Counted from the first letter of the stretch, positions 11,087-21,540 are shown. The stretch is DNA of 64,000 nt from Aplectana chamaeleonis (GCA_029168955.1 JAPDOI010000170.1:1322001-1386000), one strand, 5' to 3'. Notes: generated by a model not told the origin, from the sequence alone. Program-made: numbers and translations.

Positions 11087-11404
11087 TGGCGAGCGAATGA
11101 AGACAAAAAGAAAAAAATAATAATCCTCAGTCAACAATGCTGAACGAAACGTGGCCTTATGGGCTAGAATTAAGGTTTCCGAATGCTATTCTGCCTTTTC
11201 AGTGTAGCTCCCACTAACAATAAGGTACCAGACCTTCCCTCACCGATGAGATAAAAATCATGAAAACGAAATCTAACGCAATTTACTCGCTGCTGACTCT
11301 ATGTCTTCGTGTCCTCAACGCTTTCACGGTTCGCATTGTATAGAAACGTTTTTGCTGCTAGGTTTATTCCTGTTCTCATTCGATTCAATATGCGCTCCAA
11401 GGAA

Positions 11405-11652
11405 AACCCCTTCTGACGCGTGATTTGACTGTGATAATTGATAGAGCTCCTGCCAAATCCGTTTGCAACAATTTCACTACATTTAATGATTATGTTATCT
11501 GCATATAGTATCATCACAGCCAAATCAATTCGACAGTTTCACTACATTTGAAAAATCAAGTTGAGAGCCAAATCCAATAAAACAATTTCACAACATTTAG
11601 GAGCAATGCCAAATCCTTGACCTTTTCTGCGGAGCCCAACTTTCAGAAATGT
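11405..11652 (-). mobile_element. Right arm of hairpin element H2
   Basis: Uninterrupted right arm: CGCGTGATTTGACTG at the inner edge, then three CCAAATC/CAATTTC modules, ending GCCCAACTTTCAGAAAT at the outer edge. It is the reference for locating the break in the left arm. No ORF of note. Confidence 0.7.
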
Positions 11653-11679
11653 ATCTTTGTGTAGGCTCAGTAAGACGCG

Positions 11680-11912
11680 CGTGATTTGGCCTGTCAAAAC
11701 CAACCCCAATTTTCAATTTTTGGTAAAAAAGTGCACATCCGAATCTACGGTACATCATTTCATCGAGCTTTTAGTTTTTCTCCTGAGTTAAATCCCATGA
11801 CAAATCAAATGCACCAAGTATTTCACTTCTTTTAACGAGTTTCTCATAAATATTGTAATGCCAAATCATGAACCTCTCGTAGCGGAGCAAAAGAGTCGGA
11901 TAATTTCATTTC
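11680..11912 (-). mobile_element. Right arm of hairpin element H3
   Basis: Inverse copy of 2735-2960, starting GCGCGTGATTTGGCC. The outer end, read on the minus strand, is GAAATTATCCGACTCTTTTG then GCTCCGC, like the H2 terminus GAAATTTCTGAAAGTTGGGC then TCCGC. This shared outer sequence joins H1, H2 and H3 in one family. Confidence 0.6.
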
Positions 11913-11956
11913 ATTTTAACGAAGGTCTCCTTAAAAGATAGGAAGAAGAAAACAGG

Positions 11957-12314
11957 GCACTATCCTAGACGGGGAGGGTTGCCACCCACGATTCAAGGCA
12001 AATTAAATAAACCACCAATTGATAAAGCCCCGTTCAAAGTTTGCCGGCCGAGGTCGGACGACTCGTTATCGATTTTGATAAGTCAGGATAGATAAGACGG
12101 ATAGGATAGGGTAGACAGATAGTACATATTCGATAGCGAGTCGTCCGACGTCGGTCGGGCAAGTGTGAAAGGGGCTTAAGGCTATCAAACGAAGTATTTC
12201 TGTAGAGCTTTTATGAAAACAATGATTGTTAGCACTATCAGGCATTTTTTATCAGAGTTTTTCTTCATTTCTATAAATAAGTCTTGGGTGCCCCCCCCCG
12301 TCTAGGATAGACCC
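11957..12314. mobile_element. MULE-like MITE family E, copy c
   Basis: Ends GCACTATCCTAGACGGGG and CCCCGTCTAGGATAGACCC, flanked by a perfect 9-bp direct repeat GAAAACAGG (11948-11956 and 12315-12323). A 9-bp duplication is characteristic of Mutator-like elements. The Harbinger-like MITE at 12026-12176 is nested inside; without it the element is about 204 bp, similar to copy a. Array 3 begins just downstream. Confidence 0.8.
12026..12176. mobile_element. Harbinger-like MITE, copy 2 (151 bp)
   Basis: Same ends and length as the copy at 5486-5636, with TAA on both sides (12023-12025, 12177-12179). It sits within MITE E copy c, so it inserted later. Confidence 0.75.
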
Positions 12315-12364
12315 GAAAACAGGACGTTCATGGCCTTTCTGCCCTTCGCACCTGTTCGGCATTG

Positions 12365-12838
12365 TAGGACACACGTTACCTTCCCCGGCGCGCTGTGCAC
12401 TCCTACTTGGGTCCCGTTCACAGTTCCCGGCGCTCTGTGGACTTCCAGTTGGGTCCCGCCAACTTTTACCGGCGCGCTGTGCACTCCCACTTGGGTCCCG
12501 TCCACAGTTACCGGCGCTCTGTGCACTCCCACTTGGGTCCCGTCCACTTTTACCGGCGCGCTGTGCACTCCAACTTGGGTCCAGTCCACAGTTCCCGACG
12601 TTCTGTGGACTCCCAGTTGGGTCCCTCCCACTTTTACCAATGCACTGTGCACTCCTACTTGGGTCCCGACCATTTTGTCCGGCCCCCTACGCACTCCCAG
12701 TTGGGCCCCAACCACTTTTCCCGGCGCGCTGTGCACTCCCACTTGGGCCCCGTACACAGTTCTCGGCGCTTTGTGGACTCCTAGTTGGATTTCGGCCACC
12801 TCTTTCGGCGCCCTACGCACTCCCAGTTAAGTCCCGAC
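12365..12838. repeat. 42-bp tandem array 3, left part
   Basis: About 11 units: GGCGCGCTGTGCACTCCCAC followed by TTGGGTCCCGTCCACAGTTACC. Reverse-complemented it reads GGGACCCAAGTGGGAGTG..., so it belongs to the same family as array 4 in the opposite orientation. It continues at 13145-13455 after an inserted hAT-like element. Confidence 0.9.
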
Positions 12839-13144
12839 CAGGGATGAGCGGAGTTCCGCGTTTCGCGTTCCGAAACCCGAAGTTTCGCGCATTTTTGGCA
12901 TTCCGCGTTCCGCATTCCGAAAACCGCAGAAAACGCCGCGGAACGCGAAAATATCGGGTCTTCTGGGACGTAAGAAAACATTAGATGATTTCTGAATTTT
13001 TCCGCGTTTCGCGTTCCGAAAACCGCATTTCCGCGCATTTTCAGGCGTTTCGCGCCCGATTTCCGAAACCCGAGAAAAAAATTTCTGTTCCGAAACCCGA
13101 AAACCGATTTCCGAAATTTCATATTTTTATTCCGCTCATCCCTG
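12839..13144. mobile_element. hAT-like CAGGG element S1, nested in array 3
   Basis: 306 bp. Left CAGGGATGAGCGGA, right TCCGCTCATCCCTG, flanked by a perfect 8-bp duplication GTCCCGAC (12831-12838 and 13145-13152), as for hAT transposons. The interior is an irregular array of TTCCGCGTTTCGCG and CCGAAACCCGA motifs with no coding capacity. It lands inside array 3, whose own sequence supplies the TSD. Confidence 0.85.
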
Positions 13145-13455
13145 GTCCCGACCACTCTTCCCGGCGCGCTGTGCACTCCCACTTGGGTCCCGTACACAGT
13201 TCTCGGCGCTCTGTGGACTCCTAGTTGGATTTCGGCCACTTTTACCGGTGCACTGTGCACTCCTATTTGGGTCCCGACCATTTTTTCCGGCCCCCTACGC
13301 ACTCCCTGTTGGGTCCCGACCACTCTTCCCGGCGCGCTGTGCACTGCCTTTCAATTCCCGTCCATTTTTCGCGGCGCTCTACGCACTCCAAGTTGGGAAC
13401 CGCCCACTTTACACAGCGCTTGGCACACTTCAATTTGTGTTCCGCACACGGAGCA
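13145..13455. repeat. 42-bp tandem array 3, right part
   Basis: About seven more units, becoming degenerate toward the right (GCACTCCAAGTTGGGAACCG, CACTTCAATTTGTGTTCC). Confidence 0.88.
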
Positions 13456-13564
13456 TATGGTACCTGATGGACCTGAGGCACAACTCTCGAGCTCTATTGA
13501 GTCTTATCAAGTTATCACTCCATTTCTATTGAAAGACCGACCAAACTTCTTATCACTAAATTCC

Positions 13565-13596
13565 TTCAGACACACACACACACAAACACACACGCA
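13565..13596. repeat. (CA)n microsatellite
   Basis: Short run of ACACACACAC with AAACAC interruptions. Confidence 0.8.
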
Positions 13597-13778
13597 TTTT
13601 AAAATTCGCGATTTTTTTGATATCTCGAGACCCACTGCGGGAATTTTTCTGAGATTTGGGTAATGTTGAGAATCCTTACTGCTCTATCTTTTGTGAAAGT
13701 CCCTTGTTTCAAGATTTCTCCCGAACCAAGATTCTGGAATGAGTGGTGTGCGCAGAAGCAAACCTTTTCCAAATCAGA

Positions 13779-13827
13779 TGCGCGCTTCGCGCGCACCACA
13801 ATTGTGGTGAGCGCGAAGCGCTCACCA
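13779..13827. repeat. Paired GAA-loop hairpins
   Basis: Two adjacent hairpins in opposite orientation: TGCGCGC-TTC-GCGCGCA (13779-13795; the minus strand gives the GAA loop) and TGGTGAGCGC-GAA-GCGCTCACCA (13805-13827), separated by ACCACAATTG, so the pair is itself palindromic about CAATTG. Confidence 0.75.
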
Positions 13828-14390
13828 GATTTGGCTTTGATTCGCCATCGCGCAACCCCCTGATCTCAGTATCAGGGTCCAGAGTAAACGTAGGATGACC
13901 GTTCTTTTTGCATTTAATACACTTTAGAAAGGTGAATAACTGTTCAAAAAATGGTCCGGAATGGTTACCTGAGATTCGAGAAAAAGTGTCGAAACCACGT
14001 CATTTTGGTCGAAAAAATGTTCATCTCCTTTTTTTTTCAGTTGGCGTTCACGATCTTGTTGGAACACTTATCGTTGAGCTAGAGAGCTCATTTTTGGCCA
14101 GGAAGCTGGCTTTGTTTGCACCTAGCTCCTGTCAAATTTTGAAGTTGGTAGCTCAATTTTTGCGGAACCTCAAAATTGAGGGTAAAGAAAGACAAAAACA
14201 CGTAAACATGTTACTAAAAACCAACCCACGTTTGCTTATTCGTAAAAATGAACTAGTGAAATAAACACCGTTACTGGTAGGCTTTTGCTCAGGATTTTAC
14301 GGGGCAACGCTTCAATCAATACGGCGGGATCTCGGAAGTACTTTTTGAAACGCCGCACGGTGTGACTCAGAAGTGCGCCACAGAACGCCG
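13828..14390. other. Unassigned sequence, no gene seen
   Basis: Begins with the GATTTGGCTTTGAT block that also follows the hairpin at 3051. The longest plus-strand ORF (about 13908-14261) has no recognisable motif and atypical composition for a protein. I make no call. Confidence 0.4.
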
Positions 14391-14393
14391 TAG

Positions 14394-16670
14394 ATACTGT
14401 GCGGGACCCCAGCAGGAGTGCGAAAGACGTCGTAGAACATGTGTGTGACCAAAGTAGGAGTGCGCCGGACGCCGTAGAAAGTGTGCGGGACCCTAATTGG
14501 TGTGCGCAGAACGCCGTAGAAAGTGTGTGGGACCCAAATGGGTGTGCGCAGAACGCCGTAGAAAGTGTGCGGGACCCAAGTGGGAGTGCGCCGGACGCCG
14601 TAGAAATTGTGCGGGACCCAAATGGGTGTGCGCAGAACGCCCTAGAAAGTGTGTGGGACCCAAATGAGAGTGCGCCGGACGCCGTAGAAAGTGTGCGGGA
14701 CCCAAGTGGGAGTGCGCCGGACGCCGTAGAAAGTGTGCGGGACCCAAATGGGTGTGCGCAGAACGCCCTAGAAAGTGTGTGGGACCCAAATGAAAGTGCG
14801 CCGGACGCCGTAGAAAGTGTGCGGGACCCAAATGAGAGTGCGCCGGACGCCGTAGAAAGTGTGCGGGACCCACGTGGGAATGCGCCGGACGCCGTAGAAA
14901 GTGTGCGGGACTCAAATGGGTGTGCGCAGAACGCCGTAGAAAGTATGCGGGACCCAAATGGGTGTGCGCAGAACGCCCTAGAAAGTGTTTGGGACCCAAA
15001 TGAGAGTGCGCCGGACGCCGTAGAAAGTGTGCGGGACCCAAATGAGAGTTCGGCGGACGCCGTAGAAAGTGTGCGGGACCCAAATGAGAGTGCGCCGGAC
15101 GCCGTAGAAAGTGTGCGGGACCCACGTGGGAGTGCGCCGGACGCCGTAGAAAGTGTGCGGAACCCGAATGGGTGGGCGCAGAACGCCGTAGAAAGTGTGC
15201 GGGACCCGAGTGGGAGTGCGTCGGACGCCGTAGAGAGTGTGCGGGACCCAAATGGGTGTGCGCAGAACGCTGTAGAAAGTGTGCGGGACCCAATCGGGTG
15301 TGTGCAGAACGCCCTAGAATGTGTGTGGGACCCAAATGAGAGTGAGCCGGACGCCGTAGAAAGTGTGCGAGACCCAAGTGGGAGTGCGCCGGACGCCGTA
15401 GAGAGTGTGCGGGACCCAAATGGGTGTGCGAAGAACGCCGTAGAAAGTGTGCGGGACCCAAATGGGTGTGCGCAGAACGCCCTAGAAAGTGTGTGGGACC
15501 CAAATGAGAGTGAGCCGGACGCCGTAGAAAGTGTGCGGGACCCAAATGGGTGGGCGCAGAACGCCGTAGAAAGTGTGCGGAACCCAAGTGGGAGTGCGCC
15601 GGACGCCGTAGAGAGTGTGCGGGACCCAAATGGGTGTGCCCAGAACGCCCTAGAAAGTGTGCGGAACCCAAGTGGGAGTGCGCCGGACGCCGTAGAGAGT
15701 GTGCGGGACCCAAATGGGTGGGCGCAGAACGCCGTAGAAAGTGTGCGGAACCCAAATGGGTGGGCGCAGAACGCCGTAGAAAGTGTGCGGAACCCAAGTG
15801 GGAGTGCGCCGGACGCCGTAAAGAGTGTGCGGGACCCAAATGAGTGTGCGCAGAACGCCGTAGAAAGTGTGCGGAACCCAAGTGGGAGTGCGCCGGACGC
15901 CGTAGAGAGTGTGCGGGACCCTAATGGGTGGGCGCAGAACGCCGTAGAAAGTGTGCGGAACCCAAGTGGGAGTGCGCCGGACGCCGTAGAGAGTGTGCGG
16001 GACCCAAATGGGTGGGCGCAGAACGCCGTAGAAAGTGTGCGGAACCCAAGTGGGAGTGCGCCGGACGCCGTAGAGAGTGTGCGGGACCCAAATGGGTGTG
16101 CGCAGAACGCCCTAGAAAGTGTGTGGGACCCAAATCAGAGTGTGCAGGACGCCGTAGAAAGTGTGCGGGACCCAAGTGGGAGTGCGCCGGACGCCGTAGA
16201 AAGTGTGCGGGTCCCAAATGGGTGTGCGCAGAACGCCCTAGAAAGTGTGCGGGTCCCAAATGGGTGTGCGCAGAACACCCTAGAAAGTGTGTGGGACCCA
16301 AATGAAAGTGCGCCGGACGCCGTAGAAAGTGCCGTACCCAAATGGGTGTGCGCAGAACGCCGTAGAAAGTGTGCAGGACATCAGTGGGAGTGTGCAAGAT
16401 GTAACAGAATGTGCGCAGGACATTGGTGGGGAGAGAATGTGCGCAGGACATTAGTGGGAGTGTGCAGGATGTCATAGAAAGTATGCAGGACATCAGTGAG
16501 AGTGTGCAGGACTATAGTGGGAGTGTGCAGCACCTTATAGAAAGTGTGTGGGACATCAGTGGAAGGGTGCAGGACATCAGTGGGCGTGTGCAGGACGTCA
16601 TAGAAAGTGCGCAGGCTATCAGGTTGGAGTGCGCAGGACGTCATAGAAGGGGGCAGGACATCCAGTGGGT
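14394..16670. repeat. 42-bp tandem array 4
   Basis: About 54 units of 42 bp, consensus GTGTGCGGGACCCAAATGGGT plus GTGCGCAGAACGCCGTAGAAA, alternating with a second type (AAGTGGGAGTGCGCCGGACG). A plus-strand frame stays open for 692 codons (14399-16477; 14-residue VRDPNGCAQNAVES type repeats), and the minus strand also stays open for 462 codons. After about 16375 the units change to GTGTGCAGGACATCAGTGGG, the form seen in array 1, so arrays 1 and 4 grade into each other. Unit differences change residues freely (N/S, CAQ/APD), which argues against selection on a protein. Confidence 0.93.
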
Positions 16671-16739
16671 TTACTTTCATCCTAACACCACCAGGCATAA
16701 ATCATGTTAGAAAAGGTAACCTTTAGGAAAAATAAATGA

Positions 16740-17378
16740 AATTCCTGAAAGTTTAGGTTCCTGGCAAAAGTAAAGATTTGGCATGGTCACAAAAATATAC
16801 TCAGTTAAGAAGGGAAGATAAAGAAAAATGAAAAAAAGGTTTTGAAATATTCCTGAGAACGATTTGGCGTAGAATAATTTGTTTTTCGGGAAATGAAGTG
16901 AAATACTTGAAGGTATGATTTGGCAGTCGAGTTTGAACCAACTATTGATAAGAGTTGTGCAAAACGAGAGATCGCCTTGTGTGTGCTTATCCGTAGAACA
17001 TATCAAAGCGAAATCACGCGTGTTGATTTTACTTCACCTAATACGTGAAGACCGCCGCATTACAGCTCCCGAAAAAGTTTTGATGCTTCCCATTTCACGC
17101 GTGATTTCGCTTTGATATGTTCTACGGATAAGCACAGACAAGGCGATCTCTCGTTTTGCACAACTCGTATCAATAGTTGGTCCAAACTCGACCGCCAAAT
17201 CATACTTTGAACTATTTCACTTCATTTCCCGAAAAACAAATTATTCTACGCCAAATCGTTCTCAGGAATATTTCAAAACCTTTTTTTCATTTTTCTTTAT
17301 CTTCCCTTTTTAACTGAGTATATTTTTGTGACCATGCCAAATCTTTACTTTTGCCAGGAACCTAAACTTTCAGGAATT
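16740..17378. mobile_element. Hairpin element H1 (complete)
   Basis: Arms 16740-17022 and 17095-17378 are almost perfect reverse complements with about a 72-bp loop. Within the left arm GATTTGGC occurs at 16775, 16861 and 16917, each preceded by GAAAT plus about 10-30 bases, and the arm ends at AAATCACGCG (17011-17020). The outer ends are AATTCCTGAAAG and its complement. No protein is encoded. It is the best-preserved member of the H family; H2 and H3 share the outer block, the module and the central AAATCACGCG. Confidence 0.85.
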
Positions 17379-17589
17379 AGGAGTTTATAACTAGTTTGGA
17401 GGTTGTGCATGAGCGAGTTGGACAAGTTTAGCCCCGCAATCGAACAACTATAAAACAAATATCGAACATTTAAAGTATCAGCTTGGAACGACCTTAACCC
17501 TCCTAACTTACAAGCTCCAAACAAGTAACGTAAGCCATCCGTTACTTCTCTGATGGTTAGTTTTTAACTTGAGCAAAAAGTTCTGAGGT

Positions 17590-17878
17590 ATGCGAGCTGA
17601 CCTGAGTAAAGAGAGAAGTTGTGAATGAAGGGAAGAACGGGGCTAATGGTCGGAAATCATCGCTCATCTCACGATCTCGAGCATTCCTTTGTTCACGTCG
17701 GTGGGCGTGTGTTTCGCTTTTTGGGTTTGCCTTGCGCTCGAAGTGGCAACTTTGGGCTCTTTTGGAGCTTTTCCTAGCTCGTTTCCATGCGTTCTTTCGA
17801 CATCAACGTTACAGTGTGCCTCTCCAATAACCATTCCTAGTGGAAACTGAAACACACTCTTTATCGTGAACACTGCCT
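17590..17878 (-). mobile_element. Truncated TTAA MITE, family G
   Basis: The right end TTATCGTGAACACTGCCTTT abuts TTAA (17879-17882). The interior (GAGCTGACCTGAGTAAAGAG, CATCGCTCATCTCACGATCT) matches copies at 28831-29316 and 57820-58286. The left end is missing. Confidence 0.6.
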
Positions 17879-17899
17879 TTAAACAGTTTTGTCTAAAAG

Positions 17900-20800
17900 G
17901 CGATTCTTTTTCGAATCAAAATAAAAATGTCTAGGATTGTGGGGGAGAGGGCTACTCAACTGTGCATTGCTTTTTAGAGTTTCTTTTGTACCAAGAAACA
18001 AATTGGATTGTTAATTTCAGATCTAATGTTATACTGCATTGCCGATCCCCGATATGGCTTCCCTTTCTCTTATTACCCTGCCCACTCTTCCCATTTCAGG
18101 ATGTTTTTATCTACCCGCTCTATATTGCCTCACCCAAACGCAGAAGTGTTTCAACCAGATCAGCTGCTGTGATGGGTTGGAGGGGATGCGAAGGCATGGG
18201 TGGTCTGTCTGCAAGATATCAGCGGCTTGATTAGGTTGAAGAGCACGACTGATCCCCAGCTTTGCCGTTGTTACAATGAGGCTAAGAGTAGAGTTGACTT
18301 CATGAAAAGCCTCATGATACATGGAGTATAACCCAGCATAGCCCATAGCATAGGAAACCCGTAAGCGATCGTTCAGTGTTCCTCTGACGGAAGGAGCGGG
18401 CGTTTGCGTCGCGTTTGCAGCAAATCATGCACTGCGTAGTCTAGACGCTAATACAGGCTTTGAGTGGGATTCCAAAGGGCCATGACATTTGCGCCATACT
18501 GTTTATGGCTAATGAAACGTTTAATTAGCTTTTAGTGGAAGGATTTTCCGAATCTCGGAAAGAGATGAAACTTTGTCGCAGATTTCAACTACAATACCGC
18601 CCGCGACTTTGGGGAAAACGGAGTTTCCGGCGCTTTTTGCAGCCGCAAAGCGCCGCTTTGCCTTAGTTCATACTTCGTTCAAAATCGTCCGTTTGTGTTG
18701 CTAGTGGCATATTTAGAATCGCCATGGAGAGCTCTCTCACACTTGTCTTACCCTACAAACAGGGCATATAGGGTTAACAGAATCAATCGAGGGTACGGAA
18801 ACTGAATTTTTTTCGCCTTCTGGATCCTCATGAGTGAAGCCCAATATCAATTCTGGGAGTTGAAAGGTCGAAACTTTTTCCCCACCAAATCTCAGCCCAA
18901 GAGGTTAATTTTGGGCGCTGAACACGAGTATAGAAATCACGTAATAAGTTCAGTCTGATGAACGAACGGGGCCGCGAAAGTAGATCGCAGCCCGCGAATC
19001 GAGACCCTATTGCTCAGATAGAGACATCACACTTCCCGCGGTACCACTAGCCGACGTCCCGTAACCCCTTCCGCGGAAGGCCAAGAGAACGGTCGCGGGC
19101 AGTCTGCAGCGCCGTTTCGTTGACTGCCCGTACACAGTGAACAAGCACTCTGCGGCCCTTCTGCCACCGCCTTACGGCTAATCTGATGACTCACAGAAGA
19201 CAACCCTAAAGCAGTTTGCGGCACATCTGATAATCACTCTTCAAGTAAAGGTCTGTCAAAACAAAATTTGAAAATTCCGCTCCTGGGGATTTCATCTTTA
19301 ACTGCTCTTGACAAGTAAGGAGTGAGCTTCTACGGGTAAGCTTCCTACACTCACTGCTTCTTGCACCCTTCCCTTTCGCAGGCGCCATTGACAGACAGTG
19401 GCTCACCTGCCCAAGGCCAGCGTCGCACACAGCGCGGGTTCTGGAAAGAGTCTCAGCACAGCGTTCGCTGCTCGGCAATCGTTCATTGGCTCCACTCTAG
19501 TGGGTGGTGCAAAGATGATATCAAAGTGGGAGTCGATGAGTGACTGTTCGATGATCCCCAGGAATAGCCGACTGCTCGCCGACACTCCGCGGGAAGACGG
19601 GAGAGCCCCTCTCTCCGCGGGAAGTGGGGAGCTGTGCCACGCCCACGAAATTGGGGCCGCGCGAAGTCGACTAGCCCGACTTGGCCGGCGGGAAGTGGAT
19701 TCTTTTTATTTGAGTGACCAGTGAGGTCGCCGACACCTCACGGCCTTTAGACAGCCCATTTCCTCTGGATTCTATGTATACAATTTTTTCAGATTCCATG
19801 AAGGTTTCTAATGGAGAGAGTTTTTCCAAAAGTAATGTGAACAGGCTGGAAAGCTTTTTGACCCCATTTTTTGTCCTTTTCAATGATCGAAAAAAGAGCG
19901 GTTTTATAAAACTGTGTAGATAATTCAGTTCAATTGAAAGACCTTTTGTTTACACAACGACCGTAAAAAGGTGATTCCCAGTCAAGCTGTGGCTATTTAC
20001 TGGAGCAGCTGGCTTGGAATGAGCCGAAATTCCGATCTTTCGCAAAAAATTCGGAATCCTTGTTTCAGCGCGAATAGTGATATGAAAACTCTCAGTGAGC
20101 AATCACATCTCTTGGGGTTATGAGTTAAATCGTAATCTTATATCTGTCGTCGCTAATCGTTTCTAAATTCTTGGCCGAGTGTTCAGGAGACTAATGCTTA
20201 GTCATGTGCCTATTTCCACAAACATATATTAATCGTATTTACGAATACGTAACAGCTGACACTAACAGATTCCGGCACGTGAAGGGATGTGAAGATGGCG
20301 ATGTTAATAGTTACTGAGTCAATAGTTGTGGTCGTAGCTATGGAGATGGGAGAAGTCCGTGAAAGTAGGATTGCGCGGCGCCCTTTCGGGAACGGAGGCA
20401 TTACGACATAAAATTTATCGCGCAAGCGGCTTCTTATCAGGAAAAATAACATTTGGCTTCAGAATCACATGACATTCTCTGAGCACAGACAGCACATGTA
20501 AAATATTAATAGTTGCAGGCGCCCGGCAGAAAAGGCTGGGGCGTCTCAAGGCTTTAGCCCAACCAAAATTCAAGAGTTTTTCGATTTTTTTCTCTGTATA
20601 AAGCTTGAAAAAATTGCCCGGACTCAGCTGACACGTACGTGCTGTACTTGCGTGATTCAACGGGCTGATTTCTGATCATTAGATGAACCCTCATTATCGT
20701 TTTTGAGGTTGATCGGCCAGTAACGCATTCGCTCAGAGCATTTGCCATGGAAATGGTTAAGTAAACGAATGCATATCAGACGAAATTCGTATGAGATGAT

Positions 20801-21107
20801 CACAAACCACGTCTACTCAGACCGGATTAAGATTCACAGCGAATAAACTGCTTCCATCCGACAACCAAAGAATCAGCATCGCACGTAGATGAAGAGCCTT
20901 TGTGAACCCGAGCGAGACCACGAGGTGAATCAGTTAGTATAGAAGTCTCTCCAAGAAGGTTGGAGCTACATAGTCGAGACGCCATGAAATAGCTTTTATA
21001 TATTCAACCTCGCGCGGTTTCGGAGGTAGTCGCGATAGCTTCCAAGAGTACATATCTTCCTGACAAATTGTTGTACTGGCATTTGAAATAGAGTGAATAG
21101 TTCACAT
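17900..21107. other. About 3.2 kb of unassigned sequence
   Basis: Many short ORFs on both strands, none with a recognisable domain. Positions 18955-19010 (GGGGCCGCGAAAGTAGATCG) resemble 55290-55330, so at least one low-copy dispersed repeat is present. 19000-19720 is GC-richer than its surroundings with several overlapping ORFs, possibly a decayed transposon; no motif supports this. Confidence 0.35.
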
Positions 21108-21111
21108 TTAA

Positions 21112-21540
21112 AGACAGTGTTCAAGATAAAAACGACTTTTGAGCTCTCATCATCAGAATGTAGATTTGGTCATCACAAAAGTGAAAATAAGTGAAAAAAC
21201 CCGGGAATTTGGAGGAAACAAGGTATAACGGCCAATTACCGAAGTCGGCCGGCCCTCTAATTAACGAGATTTTCATAAATGCTTGCTTAGCCGCCTTTTA
21301 TTTTACTGCTGGAGTAGTCAGTAGTCTCCAGAAATGCTCAGAAATTACTTTGGAAGCAAAATAAAAGTTGACAAAACACACATTTAAAGAAATCTCGATA
21401 ATTGGGGGCGGGACACCAAGCAATAACTTTTTCTTTTTATTTTATTTCTCCAACTTTTAATTTATTTTCACTTTTGTGATGGTCAGATCTACCTTTTCAT
21501 GAGGATAGCACAAAAACCGATTTTATTGAGAACCCTGCCA
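21112..21540. mobile_element. TTAA MITE, family P, copy 1
   Basis: 429 bp between perfect TTAA sites (21108-21111, 21541-21544). Ends AGACAGTGTTCAAGATAAAA and TTTTATTGAGAACCCTGCCA. Interior collinear with 46151-46584 (GTAGATTTGGTCATCA, CCGGCCC). TTAA duplication is the hallmark of piggyBac-type elements; no transposase is present. Confidence 0.75.
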
